From positions 13,226,945 through 13,290,944 of the forward strand of contig NC_134015.1 of NCBI RefSeq assembly GCF_040712315.1: a DNA stretch of 64,000 bases. Reading direction: 5' to 3'. The stretch comes from Castanea sativa (lineage: Eukaryota > Streptophyta > Magnoliopsida > Fagales > Fagaceae). This document shows, in pieces, positions 44,557-57,100 of the stretch (position 1 is its first letter; every line of letters starts with the position of its first letter). The notes below the pieces were generated by a model, which saw only the letters and a list, made by a program, of their open reading frames with translations, ran no database searches and was not told the DNA's origin. The translations under genes were made by a program, and so were the position numbers.

Positions 44557-46087
44557 TGTATGTAATGCCCCAAAACCACAAATAATAAAAATCTATTCAA
44601 TTTGGATAATTCATAAAAATGTTAAAAAGAAGCAACCAACAAATCTAAATCTCATCACAATTTTCAAAGCTCTAATCCCACAAAAAATAATTTCTAGTAC
44701 TATATTTAATACCCTAATAATAATGATAATAATAATTCTCAGTTCCACAAAACAAACATAGGTCCATCAATTTACACAAAATTTCCACTTAAAAGTTTAT
44801 TTTCATACTTAAACAATGTAATTCTAGACAACACTGATATTTCCAAAAAAATTTATTTATTTACTTAACTGTCCAGGTTAATTTTAGCTTTGACCGGATT
44901 TTTTTTATTTTCACTATTTTTTTTCACTATGTCATTACATGTCTAGCCATCGTAAGTCTACTACTATCCTTTAGAAGCCTGAAGCCACATGGTATATTCA
45001 TAATTGATCAAATCCAATAGCCTACGGAGGACCATTCCATGCACTTCGTCAGGTCTATTATAAATATAAATATAGAGAAATGATATGTTCACAACATTTT
45101 TACAACATTTTTACAACAAATCCTAAGTGGCAGGATGTTACTGGTTGTTATTGTTGGGGCAAAAAAGTAATCTTAGTGTTAGATTCAAATTTGAACCAAT
45201 AACAACTAACCACCTATATTTTGTTGTAAAAATATCGTAAAAATGTTGTGGACGTAGCACCTCTCATAAATATATGATAACATAGTGACAAGATTAGATT
45301 GATATGACACCTTTTTCAATTAACATAGTGACAAGACTAGATTGATAAAGCCAATGCCTATTTCTCTATTAGGTACCAAAATAATTCATGTACAGACCCT
45401 GAGACCCATGTCTCTTTCTATAAGTGTGGGGACAAATATGAATAATTCCAACTTTCTAAAATTACGGCAACAAAGAAACAAGCATAAAATCAATCATGTG
45501 GTGCCGCTAAAAGAGGAGAAACTTCTTATTTATATACTATACTTAAGGCTCTTTTTTATTTGTTATTTTGGATACAGTAAAATAATGTTTAAAAGTGAGA
45601 TAGAGATAGTATTCTAATTTTTAAGATTTTTCTTTATGTGAGAATTGATAAAAGTTTAAAAGTCTAAAACTTATGAACTTTTTAAAAAATTGTAAATTAC
45701 TCTTTTAACTAGTTTATTTATTTATTTTTGAGAAACAACCGGTTTATGTTTTTAAATTTAAAATTATTTAATTAAAAAAAATACGGGTATTTTAGAGAGT
45801 TTAAGAATTTGTATGAAAATAATTTAGTACGCAAAATAATGAAACTCAAACATGAAATCTGTTATTAATAGTTAGATAAGTATAGCTCTAGAGATAAAAT
45901 GCTAAAATTTTTAAGCTTATCAAAACCCATATATTAACTTATGCTATCTCACTTGGGCTTCTTGTTCCATAATAATTATCTTATTTAAATATCTTGAACC
46001 CAAATCAATTAAATCCATTTAATTGTGAGCTTCCTTTTTAATTTATGTATATGAAATAAATTAGTAATAAAATTATGAGGTGTTACA
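44557..46087. mobile_element. Solo LTR, unit B copy (internally deleted)
   Basis: Same insertion as 3239-6080, at the same place in the RNase H relic. The flanks are CGCCA (44552-44556) and TGCCA (46088-46092). It is 1.5 kb instead of 2.8 kb: about 0.9 kb corresponding to 3490-4395 is missing and the LINE is absent. A MITE (45075-45264) has inserted. Confidence 0.7.
45075..45264. mobile_element. Mutator-type MITE with 9-bp target duplication
   Basis: 190 bp with inverted ends: GAGAAATGATATGTTCACAA at the left and, read inward from the right, GAGAGGTGCTACGTCCACAA. Perfect 9-bp duplications ATAAATATA lie at 45066-45074 and 45265-45273. The unit A copy of the solo LTR lacks it near 5010. Confidence 0.88.
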
Positions 46088-46235
46088 TGCCAATCTCGAG
46101 CAAAAGTAAGAGCTCTGACAGCAGCCATTGCTTCAACTTGATCCACTGTCTGAGGAAGAACTTTCTCTGCCAGAGAAGCTAGAAGATGGAGAAGGAGCTG
46201 AAGACTTGAAGGGGAGACTTCTAGTAAAATCATGC
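46088..46235 (-). pseudogene. RNase H relic, N-terminal part, unit B copy
   Basis: Counterpart of 6081-6230, reading LPQTVDQVEAMAAVRALTFA on the minus strand. Split from its C-terminal half by the solo LTR. Confidence 0.6.
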
Positions 46236-46506
46236 AGAACCCTCATTCCGTTAGGGATGACTTGATCAATGGGAGATATGGTGTTGCTTGTTCTTAACTT
46301 GAATATGATTCATAGGTTCAACTTTAATTTTCTAGGAAGTGCAACCATTAGTTAACTCATTCAATAAACCCCAGCTTTCAGATCAAAATTGTTAACAACT
46401 AGACATGGTGTTCTGATTTGATTTATGGAAAATGCTAACGAGTGTTCTTAGGGCATTGATTAACAATCCATTTTAGGAAAGTTTTAACATCACGTTTATA
46501 GAAAAT

Positions 46507-46551
46507 TTGTTGTAAAAATGTTGTAAAAATGTTGTGAACATATCATTTCTC
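46507..46551. mobile_element. 45-bp remnant of the Mutator-type MITE
   Basis: The 45-bp stretch 'ttgttgtaaaaatgttg...catttctc' matches one end of the MITE at 45075-45264. It is flanked by TTATAGAAAAT direct repeats (46496-46506 and 46552-46562). Unit A has the empty site near 6487. Confidence 0.65.
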
Positions 46552-46562
46552 TTATAGAAAAT

Positions 46563-47065
46563 GAAAAAAGTTGTCAAAACATTAATTGTTTTTTTTTTTT
46601 TCCATAAAAACTTTCTTTAATTGGATTGTTAGCGCGACCCTTGATTTATTAGACACAATCTCCGCTTTGGACCAAAATTGACTAAATTTAATTTTATACA
46701 GAAGGAAAACCAGAACAAGTACGAATCAAACTTTAAAGCTATACATTCTGTTCCTAGAGTAGAGAATGAATTTCGCAAGATAACTGCTTTTATTAAATAT
46801 GATTATGGATAACTTTTGAGATCAGACTAGAGTTTGGTTGATTTTGTGTTAAGAAAAAAAAGTGGCGTATACTGCATAAACAGTATTTTTTTTTTTTTTT
46901 TTGGAGAAAATATACAGTCTTCAACTGAAAAAAAAAAATATGCATCCTGGAATATGTCTTCTCAAGTGGTGTGCAATTGTGCATAGAGGTGTCTCAAAGG
47001 TTGATATTATAGTGTTACGCATCAGACACTGACTGCAACTTAGAATTTGGTCTATAGCTATAGCC
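46563..47065. other. 3' flank of gene B, no gene seen
   Basis: Collinear with 6488-7026 of unit A. Poly(T) and poly(A) runs near 46890 and 46930. No gene supported. Confidence 0.35.
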
Positions 47066-47071
47066 TTTATT
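47066..47071 (-). promoter_or_regulatory. Candidate polyadenylation signal AATAAA, gene B
   Basis: AATAAA on the minus strand about 100 nt downstream of the gene B stop, at the same position as in gene A. Confidence 0.5.
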
Positions 47072-47169
47072 GAGAACAAAAATGACATTGTACCTTATCC
47101 TTTTTCCATGGGAAAAAAAGAAATAATTGAATGAATTTAAGACAACAATATACCTCTCAAAACCATTTT

Positions 47170-50100
47170 TTAGGTCTCAAATGCTGGAACTTCAATTGGA
47201 CCATGAATTGCTTTATACAATGTTCTATCAACAATACTCCTATAAGGATCCTCCTGCCGCTTCTCAATCAAGAATGCCATATTGCGTTCAACCTCGGCTT
47301 TTATCTGCAAGTACAATTGGTTTGCAACTTGTTTGTCCTTCAGAATATCTTCCCTACCCTTTGTTTTTATGGGCTTCCCAAACAAATAATAGAAGCGGCC
47401 AGGTATCTTGGGTACCATCAATGGATAAAAGAGGTTTGGGTTGGCAACCTCCCCCTTTGTTTCATCCCTAAAAATCCAAGCATATTCCATCATTAGATCC
47501 TATAATTGAAAAGTGGCAAACATCTCTAGTTTTTGGAATTTTACAGGAGTACAATTGTAATAAAATTATATAATTACTTGGGAGAGTAATTACCTCACTT
47601 TCATCGTATTTTGGCTGATAGCTTCTCTGATTAAACCATTAACCACTGGGATCTTAATTAGATCATTGTAATCAAGAAGCATCTGCCATGGTTGATAAAC
47701 ATAAAAGCACAAACCCAAAGCAAGTAGGATGTTAATTGCAATATCAAGCTCAATAAAAGAGAAAAACAATATGAGGGTGCTTTTCAAAGTCAATTTTGTA
47801 AAATATGTGTGTGTGTATATATATATATATATATTAAATTGTGCATTTTAGAATTATTAAAAAAAATTCATTACTTTCCAACCGTCAGAGTAGTAGTACT
47901 ACAGTGTATTTTTGTAGTTAACCCAAAATTCCAGGTTTTATTCCCTTGTATTTGATTAGTGTTCAAGCTGGTCCATGATTATGGACCTCACTGATCTTTC
48001 TTTCACTACATGTATAATTAACTTTCTGTTCTGTAGTGAGTACCATCTTAATCCCTTTAGTTAACCATAACCAAGCTCATTCCTATACTCTGGAATTCAA
48101 ACTCCCAACCTTCACGAAAAGTCAAAAAAACCATAAAAGTAGCATTTAAAAACATTCATCTCTAAAGTATAAATTTTGAAAACATAAAAAAGGAAAAAAG
48201 AGAAAAAACGATGATATAAACATAAGATGCAAAACATATTAATATTTCACCATCAGAAAGAGGCTCTTATACTAAAAGCATAGGACTAGTTAGATGCGCA
48301 AAAGCACAAACTTACTTCTGCTATATCATCTTCTCCCACGGCTCCAAATGGTACAATTGTGGCCCCAAACTTTGCTGCCATTCTCACAAATTCCTGCTGG
48401 TCAGGCCAAAATAACTTGTATTCTTCTCCCTAGCAATATAAAAGTACCATAACTGTTGGAATAAAGTTTAGACAAATATATATAGATATGGATATATAGA
48501 TATAGCCCTTGCTAAACAAAAACAAAGATTTAGGGCAACAAGGACCTCTAATAACATTTAAATCCTCTCTCAATGACAGACTACTCACACAAACAAAGGT
48601 TGAAGACGTATTAGTGTAACAAATATATCTACCTTGCATATAACTTTAGTGAACCATGGCAACAACAGAGTGTACATTAGGTGATTACTTCCAATTATAA
48701 ACTGACAAATGGATTGAATGTCCCTGCAATCTGCCTTGCTTATAACATTCAGAAATAAATGAACAGACGGCCACAACCAGTAAGAGCTGTTGGAGACGAC
48801 TTTATATTGTTTCACTCGTACAAGCAAGACAAGATAAAAATTTGGAAAGTAAATGATAAAGCAGATTTATGAGTACAATAGTTGATAGTTATAAAATGTA
48901 TTGTTCTTTAGTTGCAGTAAAGCAGGTGAAATGAAACACAAGGAACTTGACAGACCTTGTAATGCAGAGCCTCACGTGCCCCACCAGGATAAAGAAGCAC
49001 ATGTGATTTTGTTGAAAGCAATTTGAAAAAATTGCTTCCAGTAACAGGTACTGCACCAAACACTTTCACCCAATCAATTATAGAAAATTCAGAAGATGAA
49101 CTCTCAAACATCCTCGAAAACAACATGGGATGCGCTAAGCCACGAATCATAATGTTCTTCTCCCTTAAGAATCCTTCAGCAAGTGAAGGGAGTTCCAGTC
49201 CCATAAACATGTGATAACCAACTAATAACACAGGACCTTCACTTGGAACGCCCACAAGACCTTTCATTATCTTTCCATCTTCCAAAGTTGAGAACAGTAT
49301 CGGATCAGTAGCAACGCGAAACAACCTACCATTAATGCAATTTTAATATCAATCTTCATTTTATCAAGGCCACGGATATCTGATAGAATCAACTTAAACA
49401 GGCTGCAGGGCAACCAAAGCCCAAAGACAAGTAGGACTAGTTGCTTGCAGTTCACAGTCTGCCCAATCAGGGTTTTAGACCGAGGTTCTTATCAATAAGT
49501 TGGTTCAAATTATGAAACTACAGGAAAATAACTATAGGTGATTTCTTCAGTCTGTAAATTGTCTACTCTCAGTGTGTGAGATCATGTCATCATATATACA
49601 AGCAATAATAGAACTAATCAGCATAAATGGAATTTGACCATTTGTGTACACTATTAAAAAAAACTAAAAGCTTTTTCTCAAAACAAAAGATGATGATGGT
49701 GATGGTGACGATGAAAAGATCAGATAAGCAAAATAAATTGATGTCAAGTCTTGGACACGCTACTTTGGCTCTGCAATGTTAGAATTTAAGTGAAAAATAG
49801 TGGAATAAGAGTTAGATTTCATGTAAAGCAGAAAGAAAAGTGATGATAAGAGAGGGGAATGGGAGATGTACAAAGCATAATTTTTATCGATTGCAAGAAG
49901 GGAACAAATGTTTTTTTCCCTCAATCATATGTTTGGTTTAATATTGTGGGCCTATTTCTGATGCATGATCATAAAATGAAGCCAACAGTTTTAGGGGTTG
50001 CTAGAGAGGGTAGGTGAGGGCCCCATGACCCCATGACTGCATTACCACACATGCTATATCATTCATTATAATTGACCTAAACATGAACATGAGAGTGTAT

Positions 50101-51092
50101 TTACAGTATCATCCCAGTCTCTAACACCTATACATATTCACAGATTTTATTGTGCTTTTCAACTTGAATTTCAGGTCACCACTCTCAAAAATCCACTAAT
50201 CAAGAACAAGTAATCACAAGTATAAGGAATCTTACCACTACCCTGGACTATCTTAAAATACCAACCTACAGTTGAATCTTTACACCAATCCCAATTGGAC
50301 TTGATCTTGTAGAAACTTCTCTTTATGCACAGATCCTAGTACATGACTAACTCTTTTGCATGGATCCAAATATATGACTAACTCCACAGCAACCCTTTGA
50401 TTGTTGTAATTGATTTACAGCAGCTTCACATAGAAACACCAAAAAGATCTTCAATATTGGTGCTAATGATTTTGCTTGCTTACAAAATTCACAGGTATAC
50501 AAGAAACGTTGCAATATCTCTTTCTTCTGTAGGAAAAGGCTATGGTGTCAAAAAGAAAACCTTATGAAACTTTCTAGGGTTAAGGTTTTCTTTCTCCACA
50601 TCCTTATTTAAATAGGAGTTTAATGGGCCTTTTGAATGGGCTCTCCTATTCCAATAAGGTTTGCTCTCCTAGTCTTATTAGGTTTACACAAACCAATAAA
50701 CAAATAGCCAATTAGAATAAAACGTTGCAGGCTATATCAAAAATCCCGTAGCTCGATAGATCGAGAGGTATCGTGCTTTATTAAATTTCGATAGATCATT
50801 GAGGAGGTATTAGGACCTGCAGATTTAGCTTTTCTTGAGTATTCTTCATGTTTTCAACATAACCACTTGTTATGATCGTCTTGAACTCACTTAGATTTAC
50901 CCAAATACAAGTAAAGTGTTTTTTATCATTGGATTTGCCAATCAAATAAAATATGAACCTAACACATATAATGGAATAAGCAAAGTGAACAATTTGTTTT
51001 GGAATGACCAATTTCATCTTAAACACTTTTCTGCCTTTTGAGTGTCACTTATTCATGAGAGTTATACCCACAAGAATTCATACATACATACA

Positions 51093-51138
<46 letters not shown>

Positions 51139-54100
51139 GATCTAATGAATTACTTGGTTATTTGATCACTGAGATATTTGAATTCGGTCATACTAGGAGG
51201 AAGAAAATCTGAGGTAATATCAAGCCTCCTTGCACAACGATATTTGAAAGTTCCCTTAATAACTGTCATCAAACTAATTCCATCTTCCTGCACCATGACA
51301 GCAAACAGTGCAGTCAATTGTTTTCCCACAATAAAATAGCAGAAAAGAGTAAGTATAGCTGCACACAAAGAACAGAAAAATTATGTGCATGGAGATTCCT
51401 AAAGCGACAGAGCACAGGCCAACAAGTATGACCAACCTTAGATTAAACATAAAAGGCCAAGACCAATCATAAAGTTGTTTATCAAAATGAAGCAGACAAG
51501 AAATTAATTTACAGTTTACATAAAATTAAAAGAGGGTATAAATTGCTAGTGTGTGCTTGATATATATTGTTGACCCACTTCCTGATAGCTGAAGGTTTTG
51601 GACTGATGGTTTTCCAACATAAAGTACGTGACCATTTAGTTCAACCTAAACTTGGGAGAAACCAGTATTTCTACCACCTACTGATCTTCAACGTTAAGTT
51701 TCTGCTCAATCATCAAAATTTTCAAGTTTTGCTTTGAATTGGGCCCTTAGTATCAAGTATCAATATGGCAAGAATAAATATATATTGTCATAGATTTTGT
51801 CACACCCCAACTCTTCTATGGCAAGATGTCATCCTCTTTGGGAGTGACACAGAGTCTTACTCCTCAAGGTTTTAAAAAGCCTCTTGCCAATTAGAGTCCA
51901 AGGCCCTCCATATAAGGCTTATGACCTCCCCTACCTAGAAAATGTGAGACAGCCAAGATTTAGTTCTCCCTCACCTTACCCCACTTAAGAGGTCTTTTGG
52001 GTCCCCACAATCTAACCCCCTTTAAAGGGCCACACGTCCCTGTGTTCCCTACCCATCATACTGTCAGGTAGATAATGGGGACTCAAAGGCCAAAAGACTT
52101 CTTAAGTGGGGTGAGGTGAGAGAACCAAATCTTGACTAAGTCTCACATTGCCTAGGTAGGGAAAAGTCCTAGGAAGCTATGGAGGGGCTTGGACTCTAAA
52201 TAGCTGACCAATATGATTCAGAGTATCTATCTAAGTCAATGTTCATGCAAATCTTGATGTCATCAGAAACTTTTCTAACTTGAAAGGGATCTTATGGGCT
52301 AAATATGATGTTATACGATGCATGCACATATTTTCACGTACCAATAAAAGGGTATGCCCACTGTCCTTGAAGTAACGAACAACACAATCTTGTAATGAGT
52401 TCTTAAGTCGTTCAGCTTCATCTCTACTAGGAAGAATTTTATCCTTGCCACTAAAATGAAAATATATCATCAATCTTAATAATCAATTAAGTGTTACCAC
52501 TGTAATAGTATCTAAGCAATAAAATCTAGCTAGTAATTAGATAGAGAGAGGAAAAACCTAAATAGCACAAGAACTTCAGCTTTAACAGAATGGAGACGGG
52601 AATTAGCATAAGCAGCAGCTGATTTCAGCAGCTTCAGCTTCCAAAGAAGAGAGTCCATTGGTATAATATCAACAAAATCCTGACAACCAAATGGAGTGAA
52701 GTAAGATTCATATTGACATCTGACATTGGACAACTTCAGGAATTAATTCAACTTTAAAAGAAAAGAAGGAAGAAAGGGAGGAAAATTGTAAGGCCAAAGA
52801 AATGAGGAATCAACTTAAGAGTCTTAGACTAGACAAAACAAAATCCATGAACAAGATATAGAACAGTAGATAAAAGGATTTTTGTTGCCATAACTCGTCA
52901 AATCATTATAGAACTTGAATAAATGGAAACTAAAAAGTTCACAACTAAACAACATTTTGGAAAAAAAAAAAAAAAACCTAGTTGAATATAGTAAAAATTC
53001 TAAGCAGAAGGAAAGAAATTAATTTATAAAACACAAAGGGGGAAAAGGGGAAAAAAATCAATTGGCAAGCACTCCTTACAGAAAGATATGGTAACAACCC
53101 ATACAGCCTTTCAAATCTTTGCTCAGGAGGAAGCATGCTTTCAATATTAGCCGCTGCCATCTTCACTAGATCACCTAATGTCATGAAAGTAGACAATGAT
53201 ATATCAGAAATCAAGAAATTTGGGACTGCAACAACTGATAGCTTATAAAAACACATTAAAACTGTAAAAGTAATAATGATGCAAGTTTTATAGAGCTGAT
53301 TTCAACAAAATAAAATTCATTTACAGTAGAAGACAACCTAGGTTAATCTATGTTAACCATGGTGTAGAAGCACTCACAAGAGGAAGAGGTGGACAAACAA
53401 AGGCTGCAGAGACAAGATATATATATAACATAGACATTACATTATCATATAAATTAATGGCTGAAATTTCACAAGTTAAACAAGCATTTGCTACCTATTC
53501 AATAGATTAGGCCAGTAAGGATTAAAATGCAGTTCAACCCGTGTTTTTCCCTTGGTTTGGTCAACTGTGAGTATTTATAGTAGCAAGACAAAACTAAAGG
53601 TCATAAAATATACATTTAAAAGTACTTCATTCAAATTAATCATTTTTAAGTTTATGAATACTGAAATAAACTTAGATGATTAAGTTTTTATGATCAAGAT
53701 AGCAATAATATGAAAAAAGAATTGCTATCAAAATCGACTTATAGCTCATAATAGAAGAACTAAAGATCACATCAATGGAATTCATATTTATTAGACCATA
53801 GTAATTAATTACTTAATATGCGTTATTCCTAAGTCATAAGCCATAGTGAATTTGTTAAATTAGCAATAATTTATCCAATTTTTGCACACAATGAAGAACT
53901 CTACAAGTAGAAATGATGGGGACAGATCGGTACCCACAATAGAGCTAAGATAGGGAACTGCACTGTGCAGTCCATCGGGCATAGCCTCCAGGAGAAGAAA
54001 CAGTGGCTGCAGCTGAGACCTGCCAAATGATGTTGCTAAAATAAAATACCAAAAGGTCAGGATTTCTCAAATGATAACCATTAATCATCAACCAGAAATA

Positions 54101-57100
54101 TACATGATTATATTTATTAAAAAAAAAATGAACTGTTTATGAGGAATCTAACCTGGATTGGATAATATCAGAACTAGGTCAATTGCAGGATTGCGAGAAG
54201 CAACAGCAAGTGCTAGGCATCCTCCAAAGTTATCCCCCACCAAATAAATTGGCTTATGTGGAGATGAAGCGTGCTCAAACCTCACAGTTTCTTCTACAAG
54301 TTTTACCAGCCCTTCACACAACCAAAAAACACTGAACTATAAATTACAATATCTAGGAAATTAAAGGATAAACCAAACCCAGCCACATGTGAAGAACAGG
54401 CACACAACACTTTCATTAAAGACCGGAAATATTTGATCACTGTGTAGGAAATTTCTACAGATTCTGTTAGAAAATAATGATCTCAAATATCTAAAATGGA
54501 ATAATAAAATCAATTTTGTGACTAAATTAACATAGAATATGATGAAATTTGATTAATTCAACTTCACTTGGGAGATGCCACCCTATGTTGTCTTCGCACT
54601 AAGGAGCCCATAGGCAAGTGAAGAAGCTCCTAACAAACCAACTTGCTAATCTTAGATACCATTACCCACAAACAAACCCGCCATACTTTTTAATTCAAAC
54701 ATGTGAAGAGGCATGTACATCCCAATAAGAATTTTAACTTTGCTAATTCAATCATGAAGCTAACCTGGGCTAGCTTATTGAGGATTTGTGCCAACCCCAA
54801 AGTATTGGGACTAGGGCATCATATCAATAGACAAATTATGTTCTTTCTATTGTTATTGTTGTTGTAATTACTATCACTAACTCATATTATCCAAAACTTT
54901 GCTTAATATAAAAGGTTCTCCCACTTTTGCAAGGTCAAGGAGAGGTCAGGATAGGCAGCCCTACCCTCTAATTTTTTGGAGAGACTAATTCTCGTATTCA
55001 AACTCGCGAATTGTCACTTTTGGTGGAAGGCACTTGCCCCTGCACCAAGGCCAGAGCTCTTAAAATTTTTTCTCAATATATATAAAAAAAACTTCATAAT
55101 GAATAATTGGCATGTTGTATTCAACCATAAGTTACCGTCAAAATCCCTATAATTCATGTGAGGACTAATTGAGTATATATACATAAAAAATGGGCAGCTT
55201 TGAATAAAAGGTGCTAGCAATAAATGAATAATGGAGTCTTTCATTTCTGTTTAAACAAAGATTTTACAATTAATGAATTATAGTTGTTTATCAAGTTAGT
55301 TACAGTTCCATATGATAGCCTAGTAGCTACAAGAGGTAGAGACATAATCTATCATTTCAATGAATCAACAATGCAATTGAAATTCATAAATAACTAACTA
55401 TATTTTTTTGATGCACACACTCAGAGAGAGAGAGATTATGATTGAAAGACTAAGACCTTCAAATGGTGTACGATCGTGAACAGGGATATGCAGGCACCAG
55501 ACTTCAAAAGCCCTGCATTGAAGAAAGTTATATAAATTGTTGCTAACCATAAAATAAATACCCACAGATAAGTTTCCACAATAGTCACTGTAAATAGTGC
55601 ACAACTGCAGATGCAACCAAAAAGGAAAGTAATAGAGAAAACACTTTGAACTGCAATAAAAGTGTACAACTTTCTCTTTTATTTTCCTTTTTTTGGGCGG
55701 GGGGGGGGGGGGGGGGAGGACCATTTTTCTCATTAGGTCACACAAGACACAACTATCACCTTGCCAAAACAGAATGGATATATATAATTAACCACATTAG
55801 GTAGCATCAACAGCAAGTGTGAAGCCATAAAAGCCATTTTAAGGTAGAGTGTCATTGAAAAGTAAATTTTACATTTAAAATGACTATAAATATTCAGAAT
55901 CAATTCAGGCATAATGATATTTCTCTAACCAGGATAATGCTAATATAAGCTTGACAGGCATTCTGCTAATTCAACTTCAATTTCTTTTCATGGCATACAA
56001 ACAAGAGGAATGGAATCTGTGTGAAATGAGATTTAAAAGATTCTCAACAGAAGTTACATAATGCAGCATAAAAGTAGAGTAAATTTTTTAATATGAAAGA
56101 TTAGGGTTTTTTTTTTTTTTTTTTTGAATTGAGAAGGAAATTTCATTGAATAAAGAGCGAAGCAAGTGATAACACAGTATGTAAGTTAGAGGCCACCAAC
56201 GGCCACAGAAATTGAGGACACTCCTCAAACTAAACACAAATACAAGCTTGAGACTTGGCATACTTAGCCAAATCTATTGCCATTTTATTTGAACTGAGGA
56301 CACTCCCAGAGATCAACTATCTCAAAGAAAAAAAGTCAAAATTTTCTTTCAAGACAATGGCAAAATGATCAAAATAGATTTAAATACCAATCAACACACT
56401 TCTTTCCATGAGAATCAGAAACACTGAGAACATCTTCACTTCAGATTTCTACAGGAATTTGATGGAGACCTTAGGGTTACAAAATGTATGGTGTGATAAT
56501 AAGGGCTCATTTGGTTTAGCCATGACTTAGTTTTCATAACTCTATACTCATAACTCAAACCTCAATTTATCTCAAAAACTCCAAAATTCTTGTTTTGTCA
56601 CATAACTCACCTTTTGCCATCATAACTCATATTTTAGAAACTGAAAACACCAAAATTCTGTTTCCATCATCCATCACTCAAAAGTGATGGAAACATCACC
56701 CAAAAACCAAGCCAAACAAGATTATTTTGGTAGGACCCACTTGTTTTGGAAACTCAGTGATGAAAATTGAGTGATATCACTCAAAATCATGGTGATCCAA
56801 ACAAGCCCTAAAGCACCCTTAGTTCAGTTCAATAGAGAGTGGGCCTTCAAAACCCCATGTCATAGGTTCAATCCTACCGAGTGTGATTCCACTCTTGCTA
56901 TTCTTAGGCAACTCAAAAGCCAAACCTTCTAGAAGTCAATTCTTGATTTAGTTTTTTTTTTTTTTCCTATTAGAATAGAGTCATCATCTCATAAAAGACC
57001 AATAAATTCCTATGTTTGCAAGGCTGAGGGTATCTATTTTATGTTCCCTGATGATAAAGTTTAAACTGTTCTCACCATTGGGAATTTTTTGTTTTTGATA

